From contig NZ_WFGV02000007.1 in assembly GCF_010095445.2 (NCBI RefSeq), positions 62,001-126,000 of the forward strand: DNA of 64,000 nucleotides, given 5' to 3'. The translations under genes and the position numbers were made by a program. The notes under the pieces are model-generated. The model saw nothing but the letters and a program-made list of their open reading frames with translations, was not told the origin of the DNA and searched no databases. Positions 16,873 to 26,989 of the stretch are shown piece after piece. This DNA is from Pseudomonas sp. TNT3. Its GTDB lineage: Bacteria; Pseudomonadota; Gammaproteobacteria; Pseudomonadales; Pseudomonadaceae. The number at the start of each line of letters is the position of its first letter. Positions within the stretch are counted from its first letter, which is position 1.

Positions 16873-17063
16873 TGATGCCTCCTGAAAAACTTGCAGAGTG
16901 GGTGCCGTCCAAATAGCACTTGGCACTGTGTTGCCCTACCCGACTTTAAGCCAATCCGGGTTTGATGTGGCGGGCGATGGGTTGGGCTGGCCTTGCGTCA
17001 GGCATTAAGATACACATTCAGCTCCACTGCCCTGTCCTGTTATTTCGCCGGAGAGCACACCCA

Positions 17064-18125
17064 ATGAGTCAATGGCCAGACACGCGCATTCTCGACCTGT
17101 TAGGGATCGAACTGCCCATCATTCAGGCCCCCATGGCCGGTGCGACCGGCTCGGCCATGGTCATCGCTGCCAGCAATGCCGGTGGCCTGGGCTCGATGCC
17201 CGCCGCCATGCTGAGTACCGATCAGTTGCGTGAGGAACTGACGACCATTCGCCAGCAGACCCAGCGGCCGTTCAGCGTCAACTTCTTCTGCCATCAACCT
17301 CCCGCACCAGATGACCAGCGTACCCGTGACTGGAAGAACCTGCTGGAACCGTACTATCGCGAGTTGGGTGTCGACTTCGACGCACCGACGCCGGTGTCCA
17401 ATCGCGCGCCCTTCGATAACGCCACCTGTGAAGTGATCGAAGCGCTCCGTCCTCCTGTGGTGAGTTTTCATTTCGGCCTACCCGAAAAATCGTTGCTGGA
17501 CCGGGTCAAGGCGACCGGCGCGAAAGTGCTGTCTTCGGCCACCACCGTCGAAGAAGCCATATGGCTTGAGCGTCACGGCTGTGATGCGATCATCGCCATG
17601 GGCTATGAAGCCGGCGGCCATCGCGGGATGTTCCTGAGCGATGATCTCAACAGCCAGGTGGGCACCTTCGTGCTCGTGCCACAGATTGTCGACGCGGTGA
17701 CTGTGCCGGTGATTGCAGCAGGCGGCATCAGCGACGCTCGCGGTGTCGCGGCGGCTTTTCTGCTGGGCGCGTCGGCGGTGCAGATCGGAACAGCGTACTT
17801 GTTTACGCCGGAAGCCAAGGTCAGCGCGTCACACCACAAGGCGCTGCGAACGGCCAAAGAAAGTGAAACCGCCGTCACCAATATTTTCACGGGGCGCCCG
17901 GCGCGGGGAATTCTCAATCGGGTGATGCGCGAACTCGGGCCGATCAGCAACACAGCGCCGGCCTTCCCACTTGCGGGTGGCGCTTTGATGCCGTTGCGGG
18001 CCAAAGGAGAAGCGGATTTCAGTAACCTGTGGGCGGGCCAGGCATTCACGCTTGGGGTGGAGTTGACCACGGCAGAGCTGACCCGGCGATTGGCGGAAGA
18101 AGGCTTGGCGAAGTTGATTCGTTAG
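17064..18125 (+). CDS. Nitronate monooxygenase-family flavoprotein
   Basis: A 353-residue FMN-dependent TIM-barrel enzyme of the nitronate monooxygenase/2-nitropropane dioxygenase family. It has an N-terminal GIELPIIQAPMAGATG, a central EAGGHRG motif with the family histidine, PVIAAGGISDARG for phosphate binding, and GASAVQIGTAYL. Such enzymes oxidise toxic alkyl nitronates, though some are quinone reductases. GGAG at 17049-17052 supports the ATG at 17064; a longer frame exists but has no ribosome site. It is divergent from the AcuI-like gene with about 190 bp between. Confidence 0.9.
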   Translation: MSQWPDTRILDLLGIELPIIQAPMAGATGSAMVIAASNAGGLGSMPAAMLSTDQLREELTTIRQQTQRPFSVNFFCHQPPAPDDQRTRDWKNLLEPYYRELGVDFDAPTPVSNRAPFDNATCEVIEALRPPVVSFHFGLPEKSLLDRVKATGAKVLSSATTVEEAIWLERHGCDAIIAMGYEAGGHRGMFLSDDLNSQVGTFVLVPQIVDAVTVPVIAAGGISDARGVAAAFLLGASAVQIGTAYLFTPEAKVSASHHKALRTAKESETAVTNIFTGRPARGILNRVMRELGPISNTAPAFPLAGGALMPLRAKGEADFSNLWAGQAFTLGVELTTAELTRRLAEEGLAKLIR

Positions 18126-18144
18126 GTCAGGCAACATCTCGCCC

Positions 18145-18310
18145 CGTGTAGCGGCTGGCGAAGCCTGCGTTCGGCGGCTCTGTGGCGAGGGGATTTATCC
18201 CCGTTCGGCTGCGCAGCAGTCGTAAAAATTTGGGGCCACTGCGTGACCCAACGGGGATAAATCCCCTCGCCACAACAGAGGCGAACGCAGGCTTCGCCAG
18301 CTGCTATACG
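18145..18310. repeat. Nested REPIN palindrome
   Basis: Outer arms 18145-18173 and 18282-18310 (GAAGCCTGCGTTCG and its complement) enclose inner arms built on GGCGAGGGGATTTATCCCCG. The inner motif also occurs near 5,968. The structure fills the 300-bp gap before the modA promoter. Confidence 0.85.
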
Positions 18311-18357
18311 GTTTATCGCCAATCAGATGTATACAATCCCGTTCCGTTTGCAGGCAT

Positions 18358-19191
<834 letters not shown>

Positions 19192-19872
19192 ATGACGCTA
19201 TCGAGTGCCGACTTCGCCGCAATCTGGCTGACCCTGAAACTCGCGTCGCTGACGACGGTTATCCTGCTGGTGATCGGCACTCCGATCGCGTTATGGCTGT
19301 CGCGCACCTCGTCCTGGTTGCGCGGACCGGTCGGGGCGATCGTCGCCCTGCCTTTGGTCCTGCCGCCCACGGTGATTGGCTTTTACTTGTTACTGGCACT
19401 CGGCCCGCACGGGTTTATCGGCCAGTTCACCCAGTCACTTGGTCTCGGCACCCTCACCTTCAGTTTTGCAGGGTTGGTCATCGGCTCAGTGCTCTACTCG
19501 ATGCCCTTCGTGGTTCAGCCGCTGCAAAACGCTTTTTCTGCCATCGGCACCCGCCCACTGGAAGTCGCTGCAACGTTGCGCGCCAATCCCTGGGACACGT
19601 TTTTCAGCGTGATCCTGCCCCTGGCGCGACCCGGCTTCATCACGGCGGCGATACTCGGTTTTGCTCACACCGTGGGTGAATTTGGCGTGGTGCTGATGAT
19701 CGGTGGCAACATTCCGGACAAGACCCGAGTGGTCTCAGTGCAGATTTACGATCACGTCGAGGCCATGGAATACGCCCAGGCCCATTGGTTGGCCGGTGCC
19801 ATGTTGGTCTTCTCTTTTGCCGTGTTGCTGGCGCTCTATTCCAGCCGCAAAACCAAAACGGGCTGGAGCTGA
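19192..19872 (+). CDS. modB: Molybdate ABC transporter permease
   Basis: ModB is the inner-membrane channel subunit. The 226-residue protein has about five transmembrane helices and the ABC permease EAA loop in [20 protein letters not shown], then [19 protein letters not shown] typical of ModB. The ATG directly abuts the modA stop, implying translational coupling. Confidence 0.95.
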   Translation: MTLSSADFAAIWLTLKLASLTTVILLVIGTPIALWLSRTSSWLRGPVGAIVALPLVLPPTVIGFYLLLALGPHGFIGQFTQSLGLGTLTFSFAGLVIGSVLYSMPFVVQPLQNAFSAIGTRPLEVAATLRANPWDTFFSVILPLARPGFITAAILGFAHTVGEFGVVLMIGGNIPDKTRVVSVQIYDHVEAMEYAQAHWLAGAMLVFSFAVLLALYSSRKTKTGWS

Positions 19873-19875
19873 TCG

Positions 19876-20955
19876 ATGATTCATACGCGCCTTAAACTCA
19901 GTTATTCCGGGTTCGCTCTGGACGTGGACCTGCAGTTGCCGGGTCGTGGCGTCACCGCGCTGTATGGGCACTCCGGCTCCGGCAAGACCACCTGCTTGCG
20001 CTGCATCGCCGGCCTGGAAAAAGCTGATCTGGGGTTTATCCAGGTCAACGATGAAGTCTGGCAGGACAGCGAAAAGCACCTCTTCGTCCCGCCGCATAAA
20101 CGCGCGCTGGGCTATGTTTTCCAGGAAGCCAGCCTGTTTCCTCACCTGTCAGTGCTGGCCAATCTGGAGTTCGGTCTCAAGCGCATCCCGAAAGCAGAAC
20201 GCCGGGTCGACATGGCCCACGCTACCGAACTGCTCGGGATCGGCCATCTGCTGGACCGGCATCCCCAGCATCTGTCAGGCGGCGAACGTCAGCGCATCGG
20301 CATCGCTCGTGCCCTGCTCACCAGTCCGAAACTACTGCTGATGGACGAGCCGCTGGCAGCGCTCGACAGTCAGCGAAAAAACGAAATCCTGCCTTACTTG
20401 CAACGGTTGCACGATGAGCTGGACATCCCGGTTTTGTACGTCAGCCATTCTCAGGATGAAGTGGCGCGGTTGGCCGACCACATCGTTTTACTCAACGACG
20501 GTAAAGCGCTGGCCAGCGGCCCGATTGGTGAAACCCTCGCGCGCCTGGACCTGCCGCTGGCGATGGGCGGTGACGCCGGCGTGGTGATCGAAGGCCATGT
20601 CAGTGCCTATGACGCTGACTACCAACTGCTGACGTTGCAACTGCCGAACACCGACATGAGCATTCGCGTGGCCCACGCGCCCATGACCCAAGGTCAGGCG
20701 TTGCGCTGCAAAGTTCACGCACGGGATGTCAGCCTGAGCCTGCAGAGTGTCGAGCAAAGCAGCATCCTCAATCGCCTGCCCGTCACGGTGATCAGTGAAA
20801 TGGGTGCGGACAACGCCGCTCACGTGCTGGTGCGCCTGGACGCCGCGGGAACACCCTTGCTGGCAGGCATTACGCGTTTTTCCCGAGACCAACTGGCCAT
20901 ACACCCGGGCCAGCAACTCTGGGCGCAGATCAAGGCGGTGGCCGTGCTGGCGTAA
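19876..20955 (+). CDS. modC: Molybdate ABC transporter ATP-binding protein
   Basis: ModC hydrolyses ATP to drive molybdate import. In 359 residues it has Walker [10 protein letters not shown] (about residue 35), the ABC signature [16 protein letters not shown], Walker [13 protein letters not shown] and the switch histidine in VSHSQDE. A C-terminal MOP domain (about residues 285-355) binds molybdate for feedback. It starts 3 bp after modB with GGAG inside the modB end. Confidence 0.95.
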   Translation: MIHTRLKLSYSGFALDVDLQLPGRGVTALYGHSGSGKTTCLRCIAGLEKADLGFIQVNDEVWQDSEKHLFVPPHKRALGYVFQEASLFPHLSVLANLEFGLKRIPKAERRVDMAHATELLGIGHLLDRHPQHLSGGERQRIGIARALLTSPKLLLMDEPLAALDSQRKNEILPYLQRLHDELDIPVLYVSHSQDEVARLADHIVLLNDGKALASGPIGETLARLDLPLAMGGDAGVVIEGHVSAYDADYQLLTLQLPNTDMSIRVAHAPMTQGQALRCKVHARDVSLSLQSVEQSSILNRLPVTVISEMGADNAAHVLVRLDAAGTPLLAGITRFSRDQLAIHPGQQLWAQIKAVAVLA

Positions 20956-21029
20956 ATCCGCTGGCACGACTGCAAAAGTGCGCGGTCAATGGCTGTAACG
21001 GCCCCTGATTTGCGCCAAGGAAAACCGCC

Positions 21030-22076
21030 ATGCCCGATACCGCGTTGCCTGATGTGCTGCCACCGGACCTGCATTATGTCGATGACACGCAGCCTGGAAT
21101 CACGCGCAAGAAATTGCGCGGCAAGTTCTGTTATTTCGATCCTTCAGGTCAGCGCATCACTGACCCGGATGAAATCAAACGCATCAATGCCCTCGCCGTC
21201 CCACCGGCCTACATTGATGTGTGGATTTGCGCCGACCCGCGTGGCCATCTGCAAGCCACCGGGCGCGATGCACGCGGGCGTAAGCAATACCGTTACCACG
21301 CGCGCTGGCGCGAAGTACGCGACGCAGATAAATACTCACGCCTGAGGGATTTCGGACGGGCCCTGCCGAAACTGCGCAAACAGCTTGAGGCGTTGCTGGA
21401 GGCTCCAGGCTTCAGTCGCGAGAAAGTCATGGCCACTGTGATTACCTTGCTTGACGCCACTCTGATCAGGGTCGGCAATACCCAATACGCTCGTGACAAC
21501 CGTTCGTATGGCCTCACCACCTTGCGCAGCCGTCACGTTGAGGTCAATGGCAGTGCCATCCTGTTTCAATTCCGCGGCAAAAGCGGCGTTGAACACCAGA
21601 TCACGGTGAAAGACCGGCGCCTGGCTCGGATCATCAAGCGTTGCCTGGAGATTCCCGGGCAAAACCTGTTTCAGTACCTGGACGAAAACGGCGAGCGCCA
21701 CACCGTCAGCTCCTCCGACATCAACGCCTATCTGCAATCCCTCACTGGCGCAGATTTCACCGCCAAGGATTACCGCACCTGGGCCGGCAGCGCGCTGGCG
21801 TTGTCGGTGTTGCGCGAATTGCACTGGGAGCCGGAATCGGATGCCAAGCGGCATGTGGTGGAGATGGTGAAGAACGTCGCCAAACAGCTGGGCAACACCC
21901 CTGCGGTCTGCCGCAAGTGCTACATCCATCCGGCGGTACTGGACGGATTTCTGCTGGGTGCGCTGGCCGAACTGCCGAAACCCAGGACGCGCAAAGGACT
22001 GCGGGCTGAGGAAGTCGGGCTGGCGATGTTTCTGGAGCAAATGGTCGAAGCTGCTCAGAACGCTGAACTGCAGTAA
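21030..22076 (+). CDS. DNA topoisomerase IB (poxvirus/eukaryote type)
   Basis: This type IB enzyme relaxes supercoils by a 3'-phosphotyrosyl intermediate. The 348-residue protein has the N-terminal domain GITRKKLRGKFCYFD, then catalytic domain motifs: RVGNTQYARDNRSYGLTTL (first arginine), KSGVEHQITVKDRRLARI (lysine and arginine), FTAKDYRTWAGS (histidine position as in family) and the active-site tyrosine in CRKCYIHPAV. Length and order match bacterial topoisomerase IB. AAGGAAA supports the ATG. It follows modC by 75 bp but is probably separate. Confidence 0.93.
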   Translation: MPDTALPDVLPPDLHYVDDTQPGITRKKLRGKFCYFDPSGQRITDPDEIKRINALAVPPAYIDVWICADPRGHLQATGRDARGRKQYRYHARWREVRDADKYSRLRDFGRALPKLRKQLEALLEAPGFSREKVMATVITLLDATLIRVGNTQYARDNRSYGLTTLRSRHVEVNGSAILFQFRGKSGVEHQITVKDRRLARIIKRCLEIPGQNLFQYLDENGERHTVSSSDINAYLQSLTGADFTAKDYRTWAGSALALSVLRELHWEPESDAKRHVVEMVKNVAKQLGNTPAVCRKCYIHPAVLDGFLLGALAELPKPRTRKGLRAEEVGLAMFLEQMVEAAQNAELQ

Positions 22077-22081
22077 TCCCT

Positions 22082-22177
22082 GTAGGAGCTGCCGAAGGCT
22101 GCGATCTTTTGATCTTGATCTTCTCCTGTGTAAAAAAAGATCAAGATCAAAAGATCGCAGCCTTCGGCAGCTCCTAC
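22082..22177. repeat. REPIN palindrome with perfect 41-bp arms
   Basis: Arms 22082-22122 and 22137-22177 are exactly complementary, beginning GTAGGAGCTGCCGAAGG. The spacer is only 14 bp, so this can be a very stable hairpin and probable terminator after topoisomerase IB. Confidence 0.92.
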
Positions 22178-22220
22178 GGGGATCTTGATCGATGCTGAAT
22201 CCTCGTCTAGGCTAGCCGCC

Positions 22221-22241
22221 TTTCCTTCCTTCCTTCCTTCC
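22221..22241. repeat. Tetranucleotide tandem repeat (TTCC)5
   Basis: Five TTCC units lie about 100 bp before the ABC-F start. Copy number could vary by slippage, but the repeat is outside the coding frame. Confidence 0.85.
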
Positions 22242-22342
22242 AGGATGACCTTCGACGTGAACAACTAAGCCTTCCAAAAATGTTTCCACGACAAGCTGCC
22301 AACGGCGCTTGTTGGTCTTTTCGACATTTTCCGGAGGTGCCT

Positions 22343-23992
22343 ATGACTCACGTCACGCGTCTGCCTGCACTCGTCTCACTGAACCATCTGGGTTTCAAGT
22401 TCGCCAATGGCGAAACTGTTTTCGACGCCTTGACCCTGAGCTTCGACCGCGTTCATACAGCCATCGTCGGCCGAAATGGCATTGGCAAAAGCGTGCTTGC
22501 CCGCTTGATTGCCGGACAACTCAAACCCACCTCAGGAACACTGGATGTCCAAGCTGAGGTGGGGTATGTGCCGCAAACATTTTCGCTACACGTCGAGCAA
22601 ACGGTCGCCCAGTCGACGGGTACCGCAGATGCGCTGATGGCGTTGTCGCGTGTGCGTCTGGGTTTTGCCTCGGATGAAGATCTCGAGACCCTGGCTGAAC
22701 GCTGGGATGTGGCGGACCGGCTGCGCTCGCAGCTGGACGAAGCAGGGCTTTTCGACGTTCGGCACGACACCCCGACTCACCTCCTGAGCGGCGGACAACA
22801 AGCGCGGATCGCGTTGATCGGCGCGTTTCTCGGGCAGGCGCAATTGCTGGTGCTGGATGAGCCCACTAATCATCTGGACACGGAAGGACGTCAGTGGCTT
22901 AAGCGCAAACTTGCACAATGGCGCGGCGGGTTGATTGTTGTCAGCCATGATCGACAGCTGCTCAATCAGGTTGATCGAATCGTCGAACTCACGCCGCTTG
23001 GATCAAACGTCTTTGGCGGCAACCATGAGGCGTTCCGGGCCCAACGAGCGATCGACCAAGCGGCGAGCCGTGCGACGCTTGATCGGGCACGCACTGATCG
23101 CAAGCGGGAACGGGTTCGTTTGCAGCGTGAGCACGACACGGTTCAGCGACACGCTGCCTGCGCCCGTAAAAAGGCTGAAAGCGCCAACGTATCGGGATTC
23201 GAACGCGCAAAAATGAAGGGCGCGGCCATGGATGCGATGGGGCCCATTCACCGTTCACATAAAGCCCGCAAAAACCTGCTCGATGTTCGGGTATCCGATG
23301 CCAACGCCAGAACACTGCTCGATGAGCCCGTGATGGTGTACTTGCCCGGCACGCTGATCCCGACGACCAGGCAAGTACTGACGCTGGTTGACGTGCATCT
23401 GCCTTGGCAGCCAGCAGACGCAGCGCCTTTAAGCCTTTCGCTCGCGGGGCCCGTGCGAATCGTTGTGAGTGGCCCGAACGGTTGCGGCAAGTCGACTTTG
23501 TTACGGATGCTCACGGGGGAAGTCGAGCCAGTCAGTGGACAGTGCAGTACTCACGTTCCCTGCGCTTTTCTGGATCAGCAACTGGCGTTACTGGATGATC
23601 AGCGTTCCATCCTGGAACAACTGGCGCTGTTGGATACACCACTGACAGAAGGCACGTTGCGTAGCCATCTGGCACATCTACACCTGGGCGCCAACCACGT
23701 CACCCAACCGAGCGGGTTACTCAGCGGCGGCGAACGCTTGAAGGCTGCGATCGCTATTGCGCTGTGGCGGCAAACACCCGCGCAACTGCTGCTGCTCGAT
23801 GAGCCGAGCAATCACCTCGACCTGGAATCCATATCAGCCTTTGAAACAGCGTTGCAGGCATTTCCCGGAGCAATCGTGGCGGTCTCTCACGATCAGCATT
23901 TTCTCGCCGCATTGGCACCGACTCATGCCCTCAACTGGGCGTCGCAGGGATGGCATTTATCGACGATGGATGAGCGCGATCAGACGAATTGA
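22343..23992 (+). CDS. ABC-F family ATPase
   Basis: A soluble twin-ATPase of the ABC-F family, many of which act on ribosomes. The 549-residue protein has two nucleotide-binding domains without membrane segments: Walker A GRNGIGKSVLARL and GPNGCGKSTLLRM, signatures LLSGGQQARIALIG and LLSGGERLKAAIAI, and Walker B LLVLDEPTNHLD and LLLLDEPSNHLD. The basic linker between domains (about residues 230-310) is rich in R and K. GGAGG sets the ATG at 22343. Subfamily (Uup-like or antibiotic-resistance type) cannot be settled by eye. Confidence 0.9.
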   Translation: MTHVTRLPALVSLNHLGFKFANGETVFDALTLSFDRVHTAIVGRNGIGKSVLARLIAGQLKPTSGTLDVQAEVGYVPQTFSLHVEQTVAQSTGTADALMALSRVRLGFASDEDLETLAERWDVADRLRSQLDEAGLFDVRHDTPTHLLSGGQQARIALIGAFLGQAQLLVLDEPTNHLDTEGRQWLKRKLAQWRGGLIVVSHDRQLLNQVDRIVELTPLGSNVFGGNHEAFRAQRAIDQAASRATLDRARTDRKRERVRLQREHDTVQRHAACARKKAESANVSGFERAKMKGAAMDAMGPIHRSHKARKNLLDVRVSDANARTLLDEPVMVYLPGTLIPTTRQVLTLVDVHLPWQPADAAPLSLSLAGPVRIVVSGPNGCGKSTLLRMLTGEVEPVSGQCSTHVPCAFLDQQLALLDDQRSILEQLALLDTPLTEGTLRSHLAHLHLGANHVTQPSGLLSGGERLKAAIAIALWRQTPAQLLLLDEPSNHLDLESISAFETALQAFPGAIVAVSHDQHFLAALAPTHALNWASQGWHLSTMDERDQTN

Positions 23993-24063
23993 ACCGTCCT
24001 GGTTTTGCACGATTGCAAATGGCTTCTATAGTTGATGTGACAGAAATCAGCTGCGGTGGTGCC

Positions 24064-24285
24064 ATGGAAGACATTTTCGTCGTTAAGCGTTGCAACAAGA
24101 TCATCATCCATGGCCGCCGAGCCGGGGAAGTCAGTCATCAACCCCCCGACGCCGCTGTCTGGTATCGAATTGCCGATTCCCGCACTCGCGGCTTCATCGG
24201 TGACGGCTTCGATCTTGAAGAAGACGCCCGGCGCGCATGCCAGCTGCTTAATGCCAGGTCCCGCGTGACGGCCCGACAAGGCTGA
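24064..24285 (+). CDS. Small hypothetical protein
   Basis: A 73-residue protein, MEDIFVVKRCNKIIIHGRRAG..., ending in a basic tail; beta-strands then a helix (EEDARRACQLLNA). The frame continues upstream to 23989, but the ATG at 24064 gives the most compact protein. No strong ribosome binding site is visible. Possibly a small conserved Pseudomonas protein; function unknown. Confidence 0.5.
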   Translation: MEDIFVVKRCNKIIIHGRRAGEVSHQPPDAAVWYRIADSRTRGFIGDGFDLEEDARRACQLLNARSRVTARQG

Positions 24286-24333
24286 AAGGCGGGTCTATAC
24301 TGAAAAAGCTGAAGGAACAGCGTCCCCATCGGC

Positions 24334-24362
24334 AGAAAGCTCGCACCTCGCGGGCTTTTTGC
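24334..24362 (+). terminator. Probable terminator
   Basis: Imperfect hairpin AAGCTCGC/GCGGGCTT followed by TTTT, located 50 bases past the small gene. Confidence 0.55.
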
Positions 24363-24396
24363 TGCCATTGCCAGGTTTCTTGAACGGAGGTGTTAC

Positions 24397-24627
24397 ATGT
24401 CCGAAAAAGAGTCCATCACCACCCTGCTCACCTTGCTTGATTCACGCCAGGCGCGTTTGGCTGCGGCGTGCAAGGAAATCGCCGACTGGGTCGATCACCA
24501 AGGCGGACATCCGACTGCCCTGCGAATCCGTGATCGCCTGAACGATATCGAGAAAGACACACCGTTGATCCGCAACACACTGTCTTCGCTCAAACCCGTC
24601 GACCGGCCGCTGCCACGTTTCAGATAG
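24397..24627 (+). CDS. Small hypothetical protein
   Basis: A 76-residue, mostly helical protein (ITTLLTLLDSRQARLAAACK, then LRIRDRLNDIEKDTPLIRNT). GGAGG eight bases before the ATG gives good start support. No membrane or signal segment and no recognised domain. Confidence 0.7.
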   Translation: MSEKESITTLLTLLDSRQARLAAACKEIADWVDHQGGHPTALRIRDRLNDIEKDTPLIRNTLSSLKPVDRPLPRFR

Positions 24628-24829
24628 TCTGATCGGGATACTCGATTCGCGGGCATGGCCTGATCCAGGACGCATGAACGGCGGCGTTATCGCTACCGGG
24701 TGCGTCCTTGTCTGAGTGCTCTTGCAAATACCGCCTGGCCCCGCGCCGGGATTTTTTTTGCCCATACCTTTCACGTTGCTTTCACATTGCTTGCCCTAAG
24801 GTGGAATCACTCCTTTGATGAATCCCCTT

Positions 24830-24857
24830 GGCCCGCCCGCATGCGGGCCATTTTTTT
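24830..24857 (+). terminator. Probable terminator
   Basis: GGCCCGCCCGCATGCGGGCC hairpin followed by seven T. Confidence 0.6.
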
Positions 24858-24929
24858 GCCTTTTTTCGGACCATCGAACGTCGTCGAGCACAGAGGGTCA
24901 AAACCATACACGTCACAAGGAGACGTCTA

Positions 24930-25214
24930 ATGGTTACTCACTTCAGCGTCAGCGGGCATCTTGCCTGCGGTCACCAAGGCAAAAACCTGGTTTCAACGCG
25001 CGAACTGAACCGGGTGAAATGCAGAAGCTGCCGAAACACCGACGCGTACAAAGATGCACGCAAAGATCAACGCAACTCGGCACGCCGGGCTGCACGCAAA
25101 ACCAAAGTCACGCATACCGCCAATGACTGGCGCGCGGCTTGGGTCGAGCGCCTCACCGCGCTGGCCGGACGACAGCGATTGCCTCGCGGATTTACCGGTC
25201 AACCTTTCGTTTAG
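24930..25214 (+). CDS. Small Cys/His-containing basic protein
   Basis: A 94-residue basic protein. HLACGH and CRSCRN near residues 11-36 could bind one zinc as a small ribbon, followed by a lysine/arginine-rich region (KDARKDQRNSARRAARKTK) that could contact nucleic acid. AAGGAG is well spaced before the ATG at 24930. The family is not recognised; a nucleic-acid role is inference from charge. Confidence 0.65.
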   Translation: MVTHFSVSGHLACGHQGKNLVSTRELNRVKCRSCRNTDAYKDARKDQRNSARRAARKTKVTHTANDWRAAWVERLTALAGRQRLPRGFTGQPFV

Positions 25215-25279
25215 CTTGAGGGTCGGCGGCTGGATCCGGTCATCGGTGCTCAGCCGCCCTTGCTGCAGAGGAAATCCTG

Positions 25280-25708
25280 ATGAACAGTCGATTCCTGCTT
25301 CTCGTCATCGTCAGCCTGAGTCCAAACCTGGTCATGGCCCAAGGGTGTGACGTGATGACCCGGTCCCAGAGCCCTTCGGTCCCGGTTGTTGAATCCCACA
25401 CTTGTTACGAATACGAAGGCATGCCGGTGGACGCCATCGACTGGTCATGCAGCAATGAAAGCAAGGAGATGCTGACCAGCACCAAGAAAAAAGTCGAACA
25501 ATGTGGTGATCATTATCAAGCCACCTGCCTGGCCACACTGACGCAAGAATCCCTGGCGAATCCCCAGTCCATCAGCAAGGACAAAAACAGCCAGTCGGTC
25601 AACATCCCTAACAATGCCCAAATCACCACGTACTACTACGGGGCCGAGCAGTTGAATCAGTCAAAAATCGATTGTGAAACCGGCGGCGGTAGTTGGAAAA
25701 CCAGATAA
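25280..25708 (+). CDS. Exported hypothetical protein with six cysteines
   Basis: A 142-residue precursor with signal peptide (residues 1-20, ending VMAQ). The mature part has six cysteines (GCDVM, HTCYEY, DWSCSN, EQCGDHYQATC, IDCETG), suggesting three disulfides in the periplasm or outside the cell. AGAGGAA supports the ATG. No known domain; it stands alone. Confidence 0.7.
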   Translation: MNSRFLLLVIVSLSPNLVMAQGCDVMTRSQSPSVPVVESHTCYEYEGMPVDAIDWSCSNESKEMLTSTKKKVEQCGDHYQATCLATLTQESLANPQSISKDKNSQSVNIPNNAQITTYYYGAEQLNQSKIDCETGGGSWKTR

Positions 25709-25948
25709 AGGCCAGGTAGTTGGCTGAACATTACAAAGGTGCAGCTAACACCCCTGCAGAGACTACGTCAGGTTGTTGTTCATTCGGGTAAACTGCCGAG
25801 CAGTGCTTTACTCGACAGCGACATCAAGCGTGCACCATGAGGCTTTGGATTCTTTAAATCGGGCGCTGGACCGGATCGGAATTGGCGAAGTAGTAGGGTT
25901 GCGAGGTTTAATTGATGACCGCCACGAATCTGAAAATAGGCTTATCCC

Positions 25949-26137
25949 ATGGCTCACTCACTCAAATACCAGATAACCGAATCCGTTCGTGTCGTAGAGA
26001 TTGAGGTGGGAAAACTGCTCGATTTAGCCACGATGCTCAAAGACGATGGGAATGATGTCCTGTCAACGACCGTGTCGGATCAGGCCAACAAATTGCTCGA
26101 GGCATCGGTAGCGCTGAGAATTGCGATGGCGGGCTGA
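25949..26137 (+). CDS. Small hypothetical protein
   Basis: A 62-residue predicted helical protein, MAHSLKYQITESVRVVEIEV, ending LEASVALRIAMAG. The 240 bp before it hold only a weak frame that I do not support as a gene. The start has only a poor AGG upstream. Function unknown. Confidence 0.5.
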   Translation: MAHSLKYQITESVRVVEIEVGKLLDLATMLKDDGNDVLSTTVSDQANKLLEASVALRIAMAG

Positions 26138-26248
26138 CTGCTTGAGTCATCTCTAATCCGTCACCTTTTTTTTGTTTACCCGTCACGTGCTCGTCACACT
26201 GCCCAATCACACTGCAATCAGCCAAAAGGATTTGGCCACGTGCAAAAG

Positions 26249-26273
26249 AAAGCCCGGCCTGGTGCCGGGCTTT
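26249..26273 (+). terminator. Terminator
   Basis: AAAGCCCGGC/GCCGGGCTTT hairpin; T-run is short, but the symmetry lets it act for both neighbouring genes. Confidence 0.7.
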
Positions 26274-26306
26274 CGCGTTTTACTACGCTAGAGCAGTCGA
26301 ACTCAT

Positions 26307-26615
26307 TCAAGCGCCTGATTCAGGATCGCTAGCAGGCATGCCGCGAGCCTCCTGTTCATTTTCGTCCTGATCGTTCATCTGTGGGTCGGCCTTCGGGTTA
26401 GCGACGCGGCTGGCCGTACCCGCTTCTGGATGCTCACTCGATACCGAGTCAGTGGCAGCAACGTCGGCCATGTCTTCATCGACCGGCGACTCATCGTCCG
26501 CCGGTAACGGGACCTCTGGATCAGTTCTTCTAGGGTCGTGGCCCGTTTCGTTATCGGTGCCACTCATTACGCCCTTCTGGGAAATATTCCCAGGTGCATT
26601 TTCATCAATGTCCAT
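26307..26615 (-). CDS. Acidic, probably disordered hypothetical protein
   Basis: A 102-residue protein dominated by D, E, P, S and N, with no hydrophobic core visible, so probably disordered. GGGAGAG precedes the ATG at 26615; the frame extends further upstream but without a ribosome site. It is the last chromosomal gene before the prophage. Function unknown. Confidence 0.6.
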   Translation of the reverse strand: MDIDENAPGNISQKGVMSGTDNETGHDPRRTDPEVPLPADDESPVDEDMADVAATDSVSSEHPEAGTASRVANPKADPQMNDQDENEQEARGMPASDPESGA

Positions 26616-26768
26616 ACTCGCTCTCCCTTGTGAAACGCAGAATTGCGCGTGCTTAGCATTGAGAGACGGCCGAGGATCGTAAGTGCCAGACGATGGACGA
26701 ACGGCGGATACAGAAAACCCAGCGCGATGGCTGGGCTTATGAAGGGACGAATGCGGATCAGAAACAAA

Positions 26769-26804
26769 CAAGGGTTTGCGACAGCTTACGCCCGCAAACC
26801 CTTG
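26769..26804 (-). terminator. Original tRNA-Leu terminator, left copy
   Basis: CAAGGGTTTGCG/CGCAAACCCTTG hairpin beside the tRNA-Leu 3' fragment. A near-identical hairpin occurs at 56631-56666, so the prophage carries its own imitation of this terminator. Confidence 0.75.
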
Positions 26805-26805
26805 A

Positions 26806-26871
26806 TTTAAGATGGTGCCCGAAGCCGGAATCGAACCGGCACGCCCTTACGAGCGGGGGATTTTAAGTCCC
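26806..26871. repeat. attL: 66-bp repeat containing the 3' part of tRNA-Leu
   Basis: Identical to 56668-56733. It contains the tRNA T-arm, variable arm and anticodon region up to AAGTCCC; beyond that the sequence is unrelated, so the 5' part of the tRNA is missing here and this copy is not functional. Confidence 0.95.
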
Positions 26872-26906
26872 GAGGGAAAATCAATCAGGCTGCGGCTTCC
26901 AATAGG

Positions 26907-26989
26907 TTTTCCGGTCCGCAATTGTCCTCAGGAAGAGCCAATGTGAGCCAATGTTTTCGTATGGCTATAATTCATTGCGGACCGGAAAA
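26907..26989. repeat. Inverted repeat beside attL, possible integrase arm sites
   Basis: TTTTCCGGTCCGCAAT (26907-26922) and its exact complement (26974-26989). The same GCGGACCGGAAA core recurs at the other prophage end near 56,614-56,627, as arm-type recombinase sites would. Confidence 0.7.

Noticed and set aside
25773-25976. Plus-strand frame of 67 codons before the small gene at 25949
   Set aside because: Its middle has a helix-like EALDSLNRALDRIG segment, but start and end look random and no ribosome site is present; possibly a relic.
26813-26871. A second tRNA-Leu gene
   Set aside because: Only the 3' part is present; the acceptor 5' strand, D-arm and half of the anticodon stem are missing, so it is the attL remnant.
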